Assembly (NCBI GenBank): GCA_905132765.1
Contig: CAJHQP010002225.1
Coordinates: 27,034-91,033 of the forward strand
Direction of reading: 5' to 3'
Length of the DNA: 64,000 nucleotides
Source of the DNA: Moricandia arvensis
Lineage: Eukaryota; Streptophyta; Magnoliopsida; Brassicales; Brassicaceae
The notes under the pieces are model-generated. The model saw only the letters and a list, made by a program, of their open reading frames with translations. It made no database searches and was not told the origin of the DNA. Of this stretch, positions 11,317-23,347 are shown piece after piece (positions within the stretch are counted from its first letter, which is position 1; every line of letters starts with the position of its first letter). The translations under genes and the position numbers were made by a program.

Positions 11317-11929
11317 ATTGATCGCCATTAGATTTAATTTCTAGGATTTAGTCTAGGTTTGTTTTTACTTTCAAGTTACTAAATTTTTTTTCTTTGCTTT
11401 TCATGTTACATGCAAAGAGTACCATGAGCAATAAATGACAAGAAATATTATTCTCAGACCTAGAGAAACTCGAACGTACGATCCGCAAAGAAAGATGACA
11501 AGCATCGATCGACAACATTTACTCAGCGTCGACCGACACTTCTTTACGGATAGCATCGACTGACATTAGAACTCGAGCTTCGACCGACATCGACCACACC
11601 TCATCGATCGACGAACGCCTACCCGCATCGATCAACAACATTAGATGAGTTCAGATGTTTGAGACTATTGTATTGGTTCAGAATGAGAATGAAGACTTGC
11701 GTGACCTCAATGGTCACCTGCGTAATGCAGCAGGTCTAAAGATAGACAATAAGGGGGCTGTAATCCCTGATACAGAAACAGAAGTAAAAGCTAACACTAC
11801 AGTAGCTCAACCTGAGATAATGCCCAAGCTGCTCAGAGAACACTGACTGACTACAACCATTCAGACCAGTTCTACGCGAGCAGATCCGTCATTCGTCCTC
11901 CAACTTTCCCGAGAAACGATTTTGAGATC

Positions 11930-13062
11930 TAGCCCGCTTTCTTTGGACTTGTAGCGCAAACACCTTACCATGGGTTACGACATGAGCACCCTATGGATCA
12001 CCTGGAGCAATTTAAGGATCTAGTGACTGTTATTCATGCTAATGGAGTCCATGAGGACTATCTTTTCTGTAAGTTATTCAAGTACTCACTTGTTGGAGAA
12101 GCTTCATATTGGCTTAATCAGCTAGCACCAGGATCTCGGACATCTTTGACTGACATCAAGAATGCTTTCTTGCGTAACTTCTTTGATGACGCGAGAGCAG
12201 AAGATCTAAGGAGAAAGATTGCTACTTTTTCACAAGAACCTTCAGAGTCTTTCAAAAAATCTTGGATCAGATTCAAGTCATACCAGAGAGATTGTCCATA
12301 TCACGGGTTTCAACGGAAGTGCAGATCCTTAGAACTTTCTTCAAAGGTATTGGATTGTAGTATCAGATGGCTTTGGACACAACTAATGAGGAACATTTCA
12401 GCACCAAGAGCCCTGAAGAAGCTGCTAGATTGATTGAGAATCTGACATCAAGCAGCAGTACCAAGAACACATATTTTGAAAGGAGGAAATCAACCCCAGC
12501 TGTGAGCAAGGAAAAGATTGAAGAAGTCAAGGAAAATCTGGATAATGTTCAAAAATTTCTCAAGAAACATGTTACTTTTGCAGAAGTAGAGGCAATAGAA
12601 TGTGGAGAATATGAGATTGAAGAAGAATATGTTAATTACATCGATGGGAATAGTTTCCAGAGACAAGGGAATCCAAGTTTCAACAGAAACTCCAATGGGA
12701 ATCGTCAAAGGAGTAATTTTAATCAGATTTCACAGTAAAGGCCTTTCAACAACAACATTACCTATGGATCTTCCTACTACCAGAATCCTCCTCCAGAAGC
12801 TCAAGAAAGCAAGATCGAAGCAATGGTTGATAGAGTTTTACAGGGACGACAGAAGATGATTGTGGATTTCAGTGGAAAAATAGATGGTCTGTACCTCAAC
12901 CTCAATACCAAATTCGAAAACCTCAACACCAATGTGAAGAAGTTGTAGAATCAAGTGATGCAGACGAGTGAAACCATTAGGAGGCATGAGAACTTGATTG
13001 AAGAGAAAATAGAGGCTGGACAAAAGCACCACCTCAATGCATTGATTGATTATGATTACTAG
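11930..13062 (+). pseudogene. Ty3 retrotransposon Gag (degraded)
   Basis: The core reads DHLEQFKDLVTVIHANGV, KLFKYSLVGEASYWLNQL, DIKNAFLRNFFDDAR, KIATFSQEPSESFKKSW and YQRDCPYHGF, a plant Ty3 Gag capsid region. The frame shifts near 12330-12370. It then continues as MALDTTNEEHFSTKSPEEA, ARLIENLTSSSSTKN and a glutamate-rich stretch. After stops near 12736 and 12946 further Gag-like sequence follows (NPPPEAQESKIEAMVDRVLQ, coiled). At least three lesions make it non-functional. Confidence 0.8.
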
Positions 13063-13104
13063 CAGGAAGTTAAAAGAGAGAAGCTCAAAGAAAGCGATTT
13101 ATGT

Positions 13105-13551
13105 GTGGAAAATTCCATGTCACTCGACACTTTTTATCAGCATCGATTGACACCGAGGAATGAGCATCGATCGACGGTTAAGCCTACAATATCAGTGGCT
13201 TCGTGTGAATTGACTAAAGTCAATCGACACAGACGTCCAAGCATCGATCGACAAAGTGATGTACGTATCAATCGCCAGTGCGACCTCAGCATCAATCCAC
13301 ATATGAGGAAACCAGTTCGACTGTCAAACCTCAATGCAAATTTGATTGTGCATCCGACCGTGACAGTTGTAGAACAAAATACAAACACATCTGAAGCTAT
13401 GGATATCGACAGAGAAGATGAGGGACACTCAAAGAGGAGGAAAAAGATCCCTAAGCATCAATGCAGAGGAGCCAGTGAAAAGGAGATGGATAGCTTTGCC
13501 AAAAGAGTTTTTAAAATTCCTCTAGATATCTCTTTTGATGAAGCTTTTTAA
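13105..13551 (+). pseudogene. Ty3 internal ORF rich in SIDR/IDxR motifs
   Basis: A 148-residue open frame whose first half is built around translated CATCGATCGACA motifs (PSIDRQ, HRSTVKP, LSINPH). It ends in FAKRVFKIPLDISFDEAF, and after the stop QRLWKIFRKT can still be read. The KIPLD-FDEAF and RLWKIFR pieces resemble a conserved segment that I recall from related Brassicaceae elements. Function unknown. Confidence 0.6.
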
Positions 13552-13619
13552 ACTCAAAGATTGTGGAAAATTTTCAGGAAAACAAGTATAACTCATAGTC
13601 CGAACTGGATTCAGCTGCA

Positions 13620-14858
13620 GAACATGAGAGGGAGTATGGTTATCTACAACCAGATGAGTTTGGTATTATGAGAGACCCAGATGGTCATGCAAGAGCTATG
13701 GATGTCAGAATTTTGCATGTCAAGAGGGAAGATGTGGAAGATATACTTGCGATGGATAATAGAGCTGGGAATCTCTTCGGCCAACAGTCTGATTATCAAG
13801 CATTGATCGAAGGTCACCATACACCATCGATCGACACCCATCAAGCATACCAAGGATACGGTGAAACTTACAAAGAATAAGATGCAGATTAGAAAGAGGA
13901 AGAGCTGATTAAGTATCGCGGCTTAGCAATGGAAGACACTGGCTGGGTAATGAACGCGAAAGTGGATAATCAAGCATCAATCGACATCATCTCCTTGCCT
14001 TCAAACATTATCAAACGCACATCAGAACAAGAACCAAGAGCAGAAGATACATGTGATGGTTAACTCAGACCATATGAGTTTGGAATTTTCAGAGATACAG
14101 AAGGACGTGCACGAGCTCTATATGGGAGAATTTTAAACATGCCTAAGGAAGATGTAGCAAATGCCCTTGTTATGGCAACTAGATCAGGAACTTTATTTGG
14201 ACATCAACCATCGATTGGCGTCCAAGTACAAGCATCGATCGACAGCGAGGAACAAAAGAACATGCCAATCCACAATGATCCATACACTCCCAAACATCAA
14301 AAATCGATCAGCGACAGCCATCATGCATCGATCGACACTATTCTAGGGATGAACCAGTTTTGTACCTTTAATCTTTTTGGTTTAGGAAGTCCCCAATCAG
14401 CCGATTGGATAAACCCACTACTGATTGACTGTCATATAGAGCATGGACATAGAGCTTATGATACTAATGGCAGAAGAATTTTCCATTGGGAAAAGAAAGA
14501 TGAGTATGGCATCTACATATATGAGAATGGCAATGCACGAGCTACAGACGGAAGAGTTATGAATGTACAATCAGAAGACATCATAGTAGTTCTTGAAAGA
14601 GCTACTATGTTTGAGCAGAGCTACTTATGTTTACCGAAACATGCAGCAAAAACTGCTATGTCTATGAAGAAGCAAGAGACATACAGCAGAGCAGAGATTG
14701 ATGAAATTGTGCAAGAGATCTACAAAGCTCAAGAGAAGTCACTGGATGATTTCTACAAGAGGCTTGATGATGTCTACTATCTTATAGACAAGTGCCTCAC
14801 CGGTTTGACTACACGCATGGATGAGATGAAGCAAGATTTGAATATTGTTCGAAGATAA
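13620..14858 (+). pseudogene. ORF with three copies of an EFGI-RD-G-ARA-GRIL module and coiled-coil end
   Basis: Three modules of about 45 residues follow each other: near 13650 (EFGIMRDPDGHARAMDVRIL, then EDVEDILAMDNRAGNLFG), near 14070 (EFGIFRDTEGRARALYGRIL, then EDVANALVMATRSGTLFG) and near 14485 (EYGIYIYENGNARATDGRVM, then EDIIVVLERATMFEQ). A stop at 13878 separates the first from the others; 14062-14858 is open. The end (SRAEIDEIVQEIYKAQEKSL, LTTRMDEMKQDLNIV) is charged and probably coiled coil. CATCGATCGACA motifs separate the modules. I know similar uncharacterised proteins from Brassicaceae but no function. Confidence 0.65.
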
Positions 14859-16267
14859 CATGCGATTGGAGCAGACAAAGTGACATCAATCAACTGCAAC
14901 ATCAAGCCATCGATCGATATTGAGTTCAGTGGAGGTTGCTAAGGAGATCATGAAGAATGAGAAAGCCAGAGGAGATGAGGCAATGAGAAGCTTCGTTGGT
15001 ACATGGTTCCAGAAGAGCAAAGAAGATGTAGACACTTGTTTTCCAAGTGTTGATCCACCTCCATTCTAGTCAGAGAGTTCAAACGTCGAGCTTAAGATAA
15101 TAACGAAGGTCAACCCACTGTTTAGTAAGTTTTTATTTAGTTTTTACTTATACTACTATTTATTTATGGTTTTAATTTGTTTTTACAGACCATTTAAATT
15201 CACCATCAATCGACACCGTAAAGGCACTTTCAGTCAACAATGGATCTCGACCATCGATCGATCACACAAGCCTACCATTGATCGACACCCTCTTACAAAG
15301 GGAATTATCTAGTTTTACACTTATGATTTAATTTTTCCTAATCAATCCGGGGTGGATTACAGTGGGGACAATGTAATTTAAGTTTGGGAGAGGTTCGCTA
15401 ACGCTATTTATTTGTTTTTGAGTTGTATTTCTATAATTATATAAGTTTTTCAAAAAGTTTTATTGATTTAAGAAGGGGATTATGATCAAGATTTATTATT
15501 GAATTACCACTTAGAAGGTTGTTTGCAAAGATTACTAGAGATACCAAAGTGGATCATCCTGCCGCCGCTGATTTCCAATACTAATCTTGGCATTATTTGC
15601 TTGCTTTGGGGCTTGGTATATATTGGATCGGATTCCTTATGCAAGTCTGGAAGGTAAAAGTGTGCGTGCTTCTGATTCCCCTCTCTCTCCCCTTCAGATT
15701 AAAGAAGTCAAATAGGATTTGGTGGCTACAACCATTAAGGCTTGATTCATAGGATTCTAGAAAGAGATAAAGGTCAAAAAGAAGTGAACATAATCTGGTG
15801 GCAAAACCATTAGGGCTTGATTCATGGAAACCTGTCCAAATATCTCAGTCAATTAAAAAAATAAAATGATACCCTCAAAAGAAAGGAGACATTAACTGAG
15901 AGAAGTTAGAAGAGAGAGAGGAAATGGATCAGACAAGACTACCTATGTGCTCAGATACTTGCAGGGGTAAGACTAGGATATGGGATCGATACTCCCAAGG
16001 TAAGCATGCACTTTTATTTAATGCAAAGAAATTAACTCAGTAGATGGGCGAGTCAGACTAGTATTCGCTAAGTTGTTGGTAGAATTGATTTGGTTGCTAT
16101 ACTAGGATATGGTATATAAAGTTTCTCTATGATTGACTTGATAAGATGTGGTTGCAACAAAATAGGGTGACATTTATACTTAGACATTATGTGAGTCTTC
16201 GCTTTTCAAAACCTCTTTCGCAGGCTTGTTTGCTTGAGGACAAGCAAAAGTTTAAGTCTGGGAGAGT
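14859..16267 (+). other. 3' untranslated part and polypurine tract of the Ty3 element
   Basis: No ORF. The stretch holds more CATCGATCGACA motifs to about 15290, then GTGGGGACAATGTAATTTAAG and AGAAGGGGATTATGA. It ends with GAGGACAAGCAAAAGTTTAAG and the purine tract AAGTCTGGGAGAGT immediately before the 3' LTR. Confidence 0.7.
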
Positions 16268-17607
16268 TGATAGCCTATTTATTACCATTTTTAGGCCATG
16301 ATATAAACTCTATTTAAGGTCTATAATGTGTGTATAGGTTACATTTTAAGGTATTTCCTGGTCCAGGTACGTTTTGGAGATATATGAAGATACTTGGAGC
16401 TTTTAGAACATTTAAAAGAGAAGAATCCGTAGCTGATCATTGCGAGAGTCAAAGTACAAGATAGTCGTCAATCGACGACAAAAACTTGTCATCGACCGAT
16501 GGTACAAGACCAAGATCGATAGATGTTGCACACTTACCATCGATCGATAACCAATTCACAGATAGCCGATCTCAAGCCCAAGTTAGAGACAAATGAAAAA
16601 GATACCTGGATGAGTTTTGACCTAGATTTTAGGGTTTTATATTTAGGCTTTATGTATTGCACAAAAAAGGCGTGAAGAGTTGGAGAGAGTTAAGAAAATA
16701 GAGTTTAGTTTTCTATTATAGATTTAAGGTTTCTAGGGAATAAGATTCATAACTCCTTAGGAAGATTTGTATTGGAATCCCATTATTTTACATATGCATT
16801 ATATTCATACTATTGTTATTACTTTAACTATGTCTGAGTAGTTATCAACTAGATTTAGGGTTGAATGATGACAATCATAGATTAGCCCAAAAGTAGGATT
16901 GCTAGGTTAATAATATCCATGAATTGAGTTGTGCTTAATGCTTGTATTCTATAGTAGCTAACTAGGATCTCGTAAGTAAGACATAACGACTACGAGAGTA
17001 GGTTCTGTACCCGGATATACTATATTGAATTAGGTTGTTAGGCACATGCGAGAGTTGGTCTAATTAGCTTGGTGAACATATCAAATCTCGTTCACACTTC
17101 CTTTTGATTTTACCATCGATTGACATCAGGCCTTAGCCGTCGATCGATGGTCTTTCCTTTTGCTCGCATACGAGAGTTGGAGTTAAAAGTGTTAGAATAG
17201 TTAATATTTGAGTTCTAGAATATTTACATTTTCGTGCTTCCTATTTCCTATAATCCATTAAGCCTGAAATCCTAGCTCTAGCATATTTACATTTGAGTTT
17301 AGTTAGTTTAATAGTATATTTCCATATTTGCATTATTATCATATTTCTATATTGCATATATCCATCTTGATAAGAAATATTTCTTTAAACTGATTGTTTG
17401 GTATTGGTATATATATATATACACCTAACTTAGTTTTCAGAACTAAGAAATTTATTGTGTGTCATTAGTGTCTGTGGATTCAATCCCTAAGTAATACACA
17501 TGATCTCTGTTCGCAAGAATTTTATTTGTGTGTTAAGATTAGGATTAATTTGATAGTTAATTGTTTATGAAATTCATATCTGCTAGAGCAATAAACACAC
17601 CATGTCA
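16268..17607 (+). repeat. 3' LTR of the Ty3 element
   Basis: Starts TGATAGCCTATTTATTACC and ends ACACACCATGTCA. About 1340 bases, alignable to the 5' LTR over its whole length with substitutions and small indels, indicating an old insertion. Confidence 0.85.
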
Positions 17608-18265
17608 ACCGGCTCGGCGAAATCCTAGAATCATTCCCTTGAAACCATCTATGTTAAACGAAGCCGGAAGCTCTAGTTCCTCGTCTTTTCTCCCTTGGTA
17701 AATTTCGCCTTGCATCCTATTGATCTTTGTCTTTTAAGTGTTTCAATCTTGTCTTTTGACCTATGTTACTGTTTTCCGGCCGATGTACTTCTCCGATTTG
17801 TCAGATTGGTTTGATAATATATTTTAATTAAAAAGAATATAACTATTTATCGTAAACGGGATCTAAATAGAAATGTTTATTCTACTTTGTAGTTGTGCAA
17901 AATGGTATATATATATATAATAAGTTGAACATCCAACCTCATTTTCAACATGGATCAAATAAATTAATAAGACCGTGCGCAATCAAATTCACACCATTAG
18001 AAGAAAGTATGAGAGAAAAATTGAAACTGGATTCAAAAATGGTACCAAACTAGGTTTCCCGAGAAAAGGTACTCTGACAGAAAAATTTCTGTAATTCTTT
18101 GTAATCTGTTAATAAGCAGACCAAAATGTAAAACTGGTTTTTTATTCCAGTAAATTTTACACTCATTCAAAAACATATAAATATATAAGTTGTAACTCTT
18201 GTGAAGTAGTTCGTAGAGGAGATATTTATGGTGTCATCAAATTCTGTAAAAAAAAAGAATGAATC
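17608..18265. other. No supported gene; continuation of the Ty3 target
   Basis: 17608-17830 continues the sequence interrupted at 9996 and ends in an AT-rich tract. 17830-18265 is AT-rich and unassigned, just before the copia element. Confidence 0.4.
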
Positions 18266-18440
18266 TGTTCTAAATATTATGTGATGTCAATTAAAGAAAG
18301 TCTTAAATTTACTTAATTATCAAGTTTACTTGTTTCCTAAGTTTTTACATGGTTCCCAAGCTATTGTAATCCTATATAAATGACCTATAATTCATGGAAT
18401 AAGACACACTAATTCCTCTCTTTCTTCTCTACTTACAACA
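18266..18440 (+). repeat. 5' LTR of the copia element
   Basis: Begins TGTTCTAAATATTATG, carries a TATA box in CCTATATAAATGACC and ends CTTACAACA directly before the PBS. Confidence 0.8.
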
Positions 18441-20677
18441 CGTTATCAGCATGAAGCTTTAGCGATCTTGAACTAATAGGCATAGACTTTTATTATGTTA
18501 TATTTTAGTCTATATCTAATCCTTCTTCAAATCATACTTATTATCAATTCATGGTTTGTAAGAATGGATTCATACACAGTACGATCTTAGGAGCTTTAGT
18601 CGACAATATTGATCTACTTTTGTTCCAAGGAAAGAAAATCGTTCGATTGAAAAAAGATCTTGTCGATTTTTGTAAGCTAATGCTCAAGAGTATGTGTTCT
18701 CTTTATTAATCATATGTGATGCTTATATTTTATTATTGAAAGTCATCACGTTAGTGCATAACACATTATTTATTTTCTTATAGAGTAACTATGGTGCTTC
18801 TTCATTTAGTGACAAGTTTAACTTTTAACACTTTATACATACACGAGTTTGATTGTTGACATATTTATATATGTAGGTTGTTAATTCAAATTTATTCATA
18901 ATTGCATATTGGCAACATTGATTTATAATTACTAATTGAAATTTATTTATTGATGGCATTCACTGTTAATGAACATCTTATATGCATTTATATTTGATAT
19001 TTTATGCGATAAATAAAATATACATATTGGATGCATAGGTTAATAATTATTTACTAAATTTGATAAGATATTGCACGTTGGTTTAATATTTAGGAATGAG
19101 TGCATGTAATATATACGAATGAATATAATATAGTAATAAAGTGTTACAGTTGAATGCATGTAATATATTATTTACATATATGGGTGCATACAATATTGTA
19201 TAAGTCTTAGGTTGAGTGAATGCAATATGGATGTAATAATAGAAAAAAAATCTTTTTAGAAAATGAAGTCGGTTTATTCGAGATATATAACTTGTAAATA
19301 TATCTTATTATTATTGTTTATTACCATTTTGTATATGAGAGTTTTTAAGTTTAAGGTTTTGCCTTAAAAGATCCATAAGTTTTGGAGAACAATCAAAAAA
19401 AAAGTATAATCACCTGAATGTGATTACCTAAAGCTAATTATGTGTTTTGCTTCTAAATATTACAAGACTTGAAGTCTGTAAATAAAACCCAACTATGTTG
19501 GATGCTAAATTTTAAAAGTAAAATATTCTTGAAGAGAATATAAGTGATGCAAATATATTAAAAAATACATACTTGTATTTTGTCTCCTTTAAACTCAGAA
19601 AATTAATGGGCTATTGATGTAAGATCATAAATCAGATCTAGATGGTTATGATTTATTCTCTTGAAGAGAATTTGACACTTTGAGGAAAAAAAATCCACAC
19701 AAATAATATTAGTAAGGAAATGAAAATAAAAGTGGTTGTAGACTTGAATGTGGATATATATATATATGGTTATGGTCAAGGTCAAGACCAAATAGTTTTT
19801 TTTAGAACTCATATTCTCACTTGAAGTTGAGGAAATAAAGATGATAATAAAGAAAATATATGATTCAATCACCTAAATATGAAAGAAAATCATTGTGAGT
19901 ACAATACAAGGATATATATGAATGCTCCATAAGATCACATAATATTTTTGCATATAAGAAAGCATTATTGTATTATATTCTTATACGTCTCAAAAGTTAT
20001 AAGGATCTAAGAAAGAATATATGACCCAAAAAGATATATTATTGATTCAAAAAATGAGATTCATTCAAGATTTATAAACTTGTAATGTTATCATCTTGAG
20101 GGGAAGAGTTAGAGATTCATTCAAGATTGATAAGTATTTGATGAATATTTCGTAAAGTAAGTCCATGAAATTTTGAGACAGTAAGGAAACGAAATATTAA
20201 ATTCATTTCAATCACAAGTATTCTTAAGGCTCTAAAAGTAATTTAGAGAGTATATACATCATTTTATATATTGTATTACAAAAATATTAGTGTAATGGAG
20301 ATAAATATATAGTAAACCAGAAGTTTACAAAATACTTGGCATGAACCATTTAAACCATTTTGGTTCAGTAATGATGAGAAAATATATTTTATGATTTATG
20401 TGGAATTGTCATTGAAGAATCATCTAAATGATTTGACATATGTTGCTTGCTTACAAGATAAAAGAGTAATACGGTTTTCACCAGCCAAAAGAAGTTATTG
20501 GCATAAATAAATGAGATGTTGGTGGACTGATCACATACCGTGCATCTTTATAATATTTTTGAATTCACTTCTTAAAGTCTTTGACGACTATAGAAAATTC
20601 ACTGGGATAAGTGCTAAACATTTTGAGCAACACTAGTTTGCATCAAGCCAATAAGAAATCATTAGTTCTCCCCACAT

Positions 20678-20878
20678 TTGTATTGGGTTAGAAACCAACC
20701 ATTTCATCTAAGAATGTTGGATGTGCGATATAAATCTCAGTTGCTCCACCACAAAGCTTTAAGTAAGATGAGTTTTCAAATGAGGTCAGAAATATATGTT
20801 GGATATGAATCTCCAATGATACTTAAGAATCTAGATCCATCCTTGAAGAATATAAGTAAGGCTCGATATGAATGCTAA
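20678..20878 (+). pseudogene. Copia integrase C-terminal remnant
   Basis: The frame encodes EIYVGYESPMILKNLDPSL followed by SKARY, the conserved end of copia integrase (IYVGYESPSII-YLEP---D-F-ARF). Upstream sequence is frame-shifted. Located correctly ahead of the RT remnant. Confidence 0.7.
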
Positions 20879-21267
20879 AAGCGTATTAGTATTTCCATCA
20901 TAAGGGGGAGAAAATAAACAACTGGAAAAGTAAATAAGTTGATATGAATTATCATTGATCCTTGAACTAAAGAGAAGGTCCAAAAGTCCAAAAGATAATT
21001 CAATTAGAGATTAGTAAAGCATTTGCCAAACAAATTTATTGATCCAATAAGAACTGATGTTCTAGAATAATAAGATCAAACTGCAAGTCACACCTGAAGT
21101 GTGGTAGACATGTTGGTTCCAAAGGTAAGAATCCTCGTAAATAAAAAGGAGCATATAGTAATAATGGTCAAAACAAGGCAATAGAATTTTAATGATCTCC
21201 AGAAGAGACATTAACATGACTGAAACAAATTCAGGTACCTAAGACAATGAAGAGATCTCAATAAGTT

Positions 21268-21660
21268 TTGTCATGTACGAAATATAATGGAACCGATAAG
21301 CAAATCGACGTCGATGATATTTATGCATACAAAGTAGCAGTTGATATGATGAATGAGAAAGATGATCATGAAACAAAGTCTATTGAAAAGTGTACACAAA
21401 GAAATGATTGGCCAAATCAGAAAGAAATAATAGTCAAATATATAAATTCTCGTGAAAGAGAGAAGTATTTGGACTAGTAATCCATACACCAAAAGGTGTA
21501 GAATAAATGAGATAGAAATGAGTTGTTGCACCAAATAAAAGTCAATATGCAATTGATTATGAAAAGACATAGTCTCATGTGGTAGATGCAACTATTTTCA
21601 AGTTCCTTATTAATCTGGCAATAAAGGAAGAACTTGATTTATATGACCCACTAGAAAATT
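21268..21660 (+). pseudogene. Copia reverse transcriptase N-terminal remnant
   Basis: DDHETKSIEKCTQRNDWPNQ matches the start of copia RT (EP-SVEEC--R-DWPKWK--I--EL-SL). After the stop at 21477 the frames continue as HTPKGVE and as SHVVDATIFKFLINLA, the YSPVVD-TT-R-LI-LA motif. The rest up to about 22300 is too decayed to read. Confidence 0.75.
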
Positions 21661-22296
21661 ATAATCTCTGAAAGATAAAATACATGAAGGATTAATGATA
21701 CCAAAATCATGTCCCGAGAACTCTAGCTATTCGACAATATGTTTTATGAGATATATGAAATATTTGAGGTTAATAAATACATCCTTCATATTTATCTAGA
21801 CATTATATATCAATAGAATTATTGATTTGAATATAATCAAAACTCCTAAAGAGTTATAGAAAATCTTATTTTGGAAGAAATTCTTGACAATACCATATTG
21901 TCTTTAAAGAATTTTATATTAAGATGCTCATATATGTTTGGGTCTTGAAGTACCATATTTAAAGTTTTATTTGAGCAAAGTTAATAACCTTTATGAGACT
22001 AAAAGATGTGATTTTATATAACAATAAATAAAGTCATAAATGTAACTTTATAATAAGAATTAAATAACTCATAAATGATTAGACAAGTGTATGTAAAGAT
22101 ATTTGACTTGAAGTCCAAATAGACCAATAGATTGTTTTCTATGTCAAATGGGAATTTATGGACCAGAAGTCTAATGACATATAAAGATATAAAGAGTTTG
22201 TTCTACTTAAGCTCAATTCTCAAAAGAGATATATTTTACTGGAATGCACATCTTGAAGATATTTCTTCAAGGAGAAGAAATGTGATAATATGTGTG

Positions 22297-22650
22297 GTTG
22301 TACTCTTTTTCCTAATCATGGTTTTTATCCCACTAGGTTTTTCCTTGACAAGGTTTTAACGAGGCAACAAAGAACACACAAATGATAGACTCAAAAAGAG
22401 GATTATGATAATTTCAAAATTGAAAGTCTATCGCTGACCTAAAGTATTTGAAATCAAGAGAATCGAAGAAAATGATCAAGTTATACAAAGACTCATGCGC
22501 TATAGAAGAATGACGATTTTCGTATCCTACAAGTTCATTCAAGTGAAAATTCGACTTATATGCACATGAGGGGAAGTCATTACGCGCTGCACTCTTTTTC
22601 CTTTAACTATGGTTTTTCCACTCGGTTTTCCTTGTAGTGTTTTTAATGAG
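22297..22650 (+). repeat. Duplicated copia 3' segment
   Basis: The phrase CACTCTTTTTCCT...ATGGTTTTT-CCACT-GGTTTT-CCTTG...GAGGCAAC occurs twice (about 22297-22372 and 22580-22650). It is the usual region between copia pol and the PPT, present here as two diverged direct copies. Confidence 0.6.
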
Positions 22651-22704
22651 GCAACATCTACGGCGTTTTGAAAAAAGTTCGGTATAATAAACATCAAGGA
22701 GAAG

Positions 22705-22879
22705 TGTTATGAATATTATGTGATGTCCATTAAGGAAAGTCTTAGATTTACTTGATTATCAAGTTTACTTGTTCTCCAAGTTCTACTTGGTTCCCAAACT
22801 ATTATAATCCTATATAAAGGACTTATAATTCATGGAATAAAACACACCAATTCCTCTCTTCTCTTCTCTACTTACAATA
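22705..22879 (+). repeat. 3' LTR of the copia element
   Basis: Begins TGTTATGAATATTATGTGATG and ends CTTACAATA; preceded by PPT-like ATCAAGGAGAAG. Confidence 0.8.
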
Positions 22880-23347
22880 CGTTCGTCTTAGTTGGTTGTT
22901 TTCTTTTTTTTCACGAATCTTAGTTGGTTTTATCTATACTAAAACAACATTTTAAATTTAATATAGTCTAGATATATACCAAACGTTTTAAAAAATATCG
23001 TTCGCTTGTATCTGCTTATCCTCTAGACCCTACAGAACCTGATAATTGGGATGAACTCTTAATGCTAAAGTTACTAATGAACAAAATGATAAATAATCAT
23101 GTTAGGAAGATTTGTTAATTATCCGATTGAGTTACGATTTCATTGGTTTTATTTCATGGACCAAAGGTCCTCGTGATCCACGTGAATGAATTATTTATGT
23201 GGGTTTGATTTATATGAATGAAACCATTGACCCAAGGCATCGTGATCCGCGTGGAATTTGCCAGTTATCGCATTTATCTAAGATATTCACTGCATTATTG
23301 GTGGGATCAAAGTTCCATATATTCCTCCCACCTAAAAAAGTCTCATA

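Larger units (their letters stand above)
9997..17607 (+). mobile_element. Non-autonomous Ty3/gypsy LTR retrotransposon with gag and an extra repeated-module ORF, no pol
   Basis: Two LTRs (9997-11292 and 16268-17607), both starting TGATA...GCCTATTTATTACC and ending ACACACCATGT(C/T)A, flank a 5-kb interior. A PBS-like TTTGTCACCGTTGTCGGAG follows the 5' LTR, a decayed form of the TGGCGCCGTTGCCGGGGA site of Athila/Tat-type elements. A purine tract AAGTCTGGGAGAGT precedes the 3' LTR. Flanks are ACCAG and ACCGG, a 5-bp target duplication with one change. The interior encodes gag and a second unusual ORF region, but no protease, RT or integrase was recognised, so mobility would need helper enzymes. 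Stops and frameshifts mark it as old. Confidence 0.85.
18266..22879 (+). mobile_element. Ty1/copia retrotransposon, full length but decayed
   Basis: LTRs of about 175 bases (18266-18440 and 22705-22879) share TATTATGTGATGTC, AAAGTCTTA, TATCAAGTTTACTTG, CCTATATAAA (promoter) and CTCTACTTACAA. After the 5' LTR comes CGTTATCAGCATGAAGC, the half-initiator-tRNA PBS of one copia group. AACATCAAGGAGAAG before the 3' LTR is the PPT. Pol pieces follow copia order (integrase C-terminus then RT). Numerous stops make it inactive. No clear target duplication. Confidence 0.85.

Noticed and set aside
17608..17830. Possible non-LTR retroelement end (with 9400-9996)
   Set aside because: No RT, no convincing poly-A and no target duplication could be shown, so it was not called.
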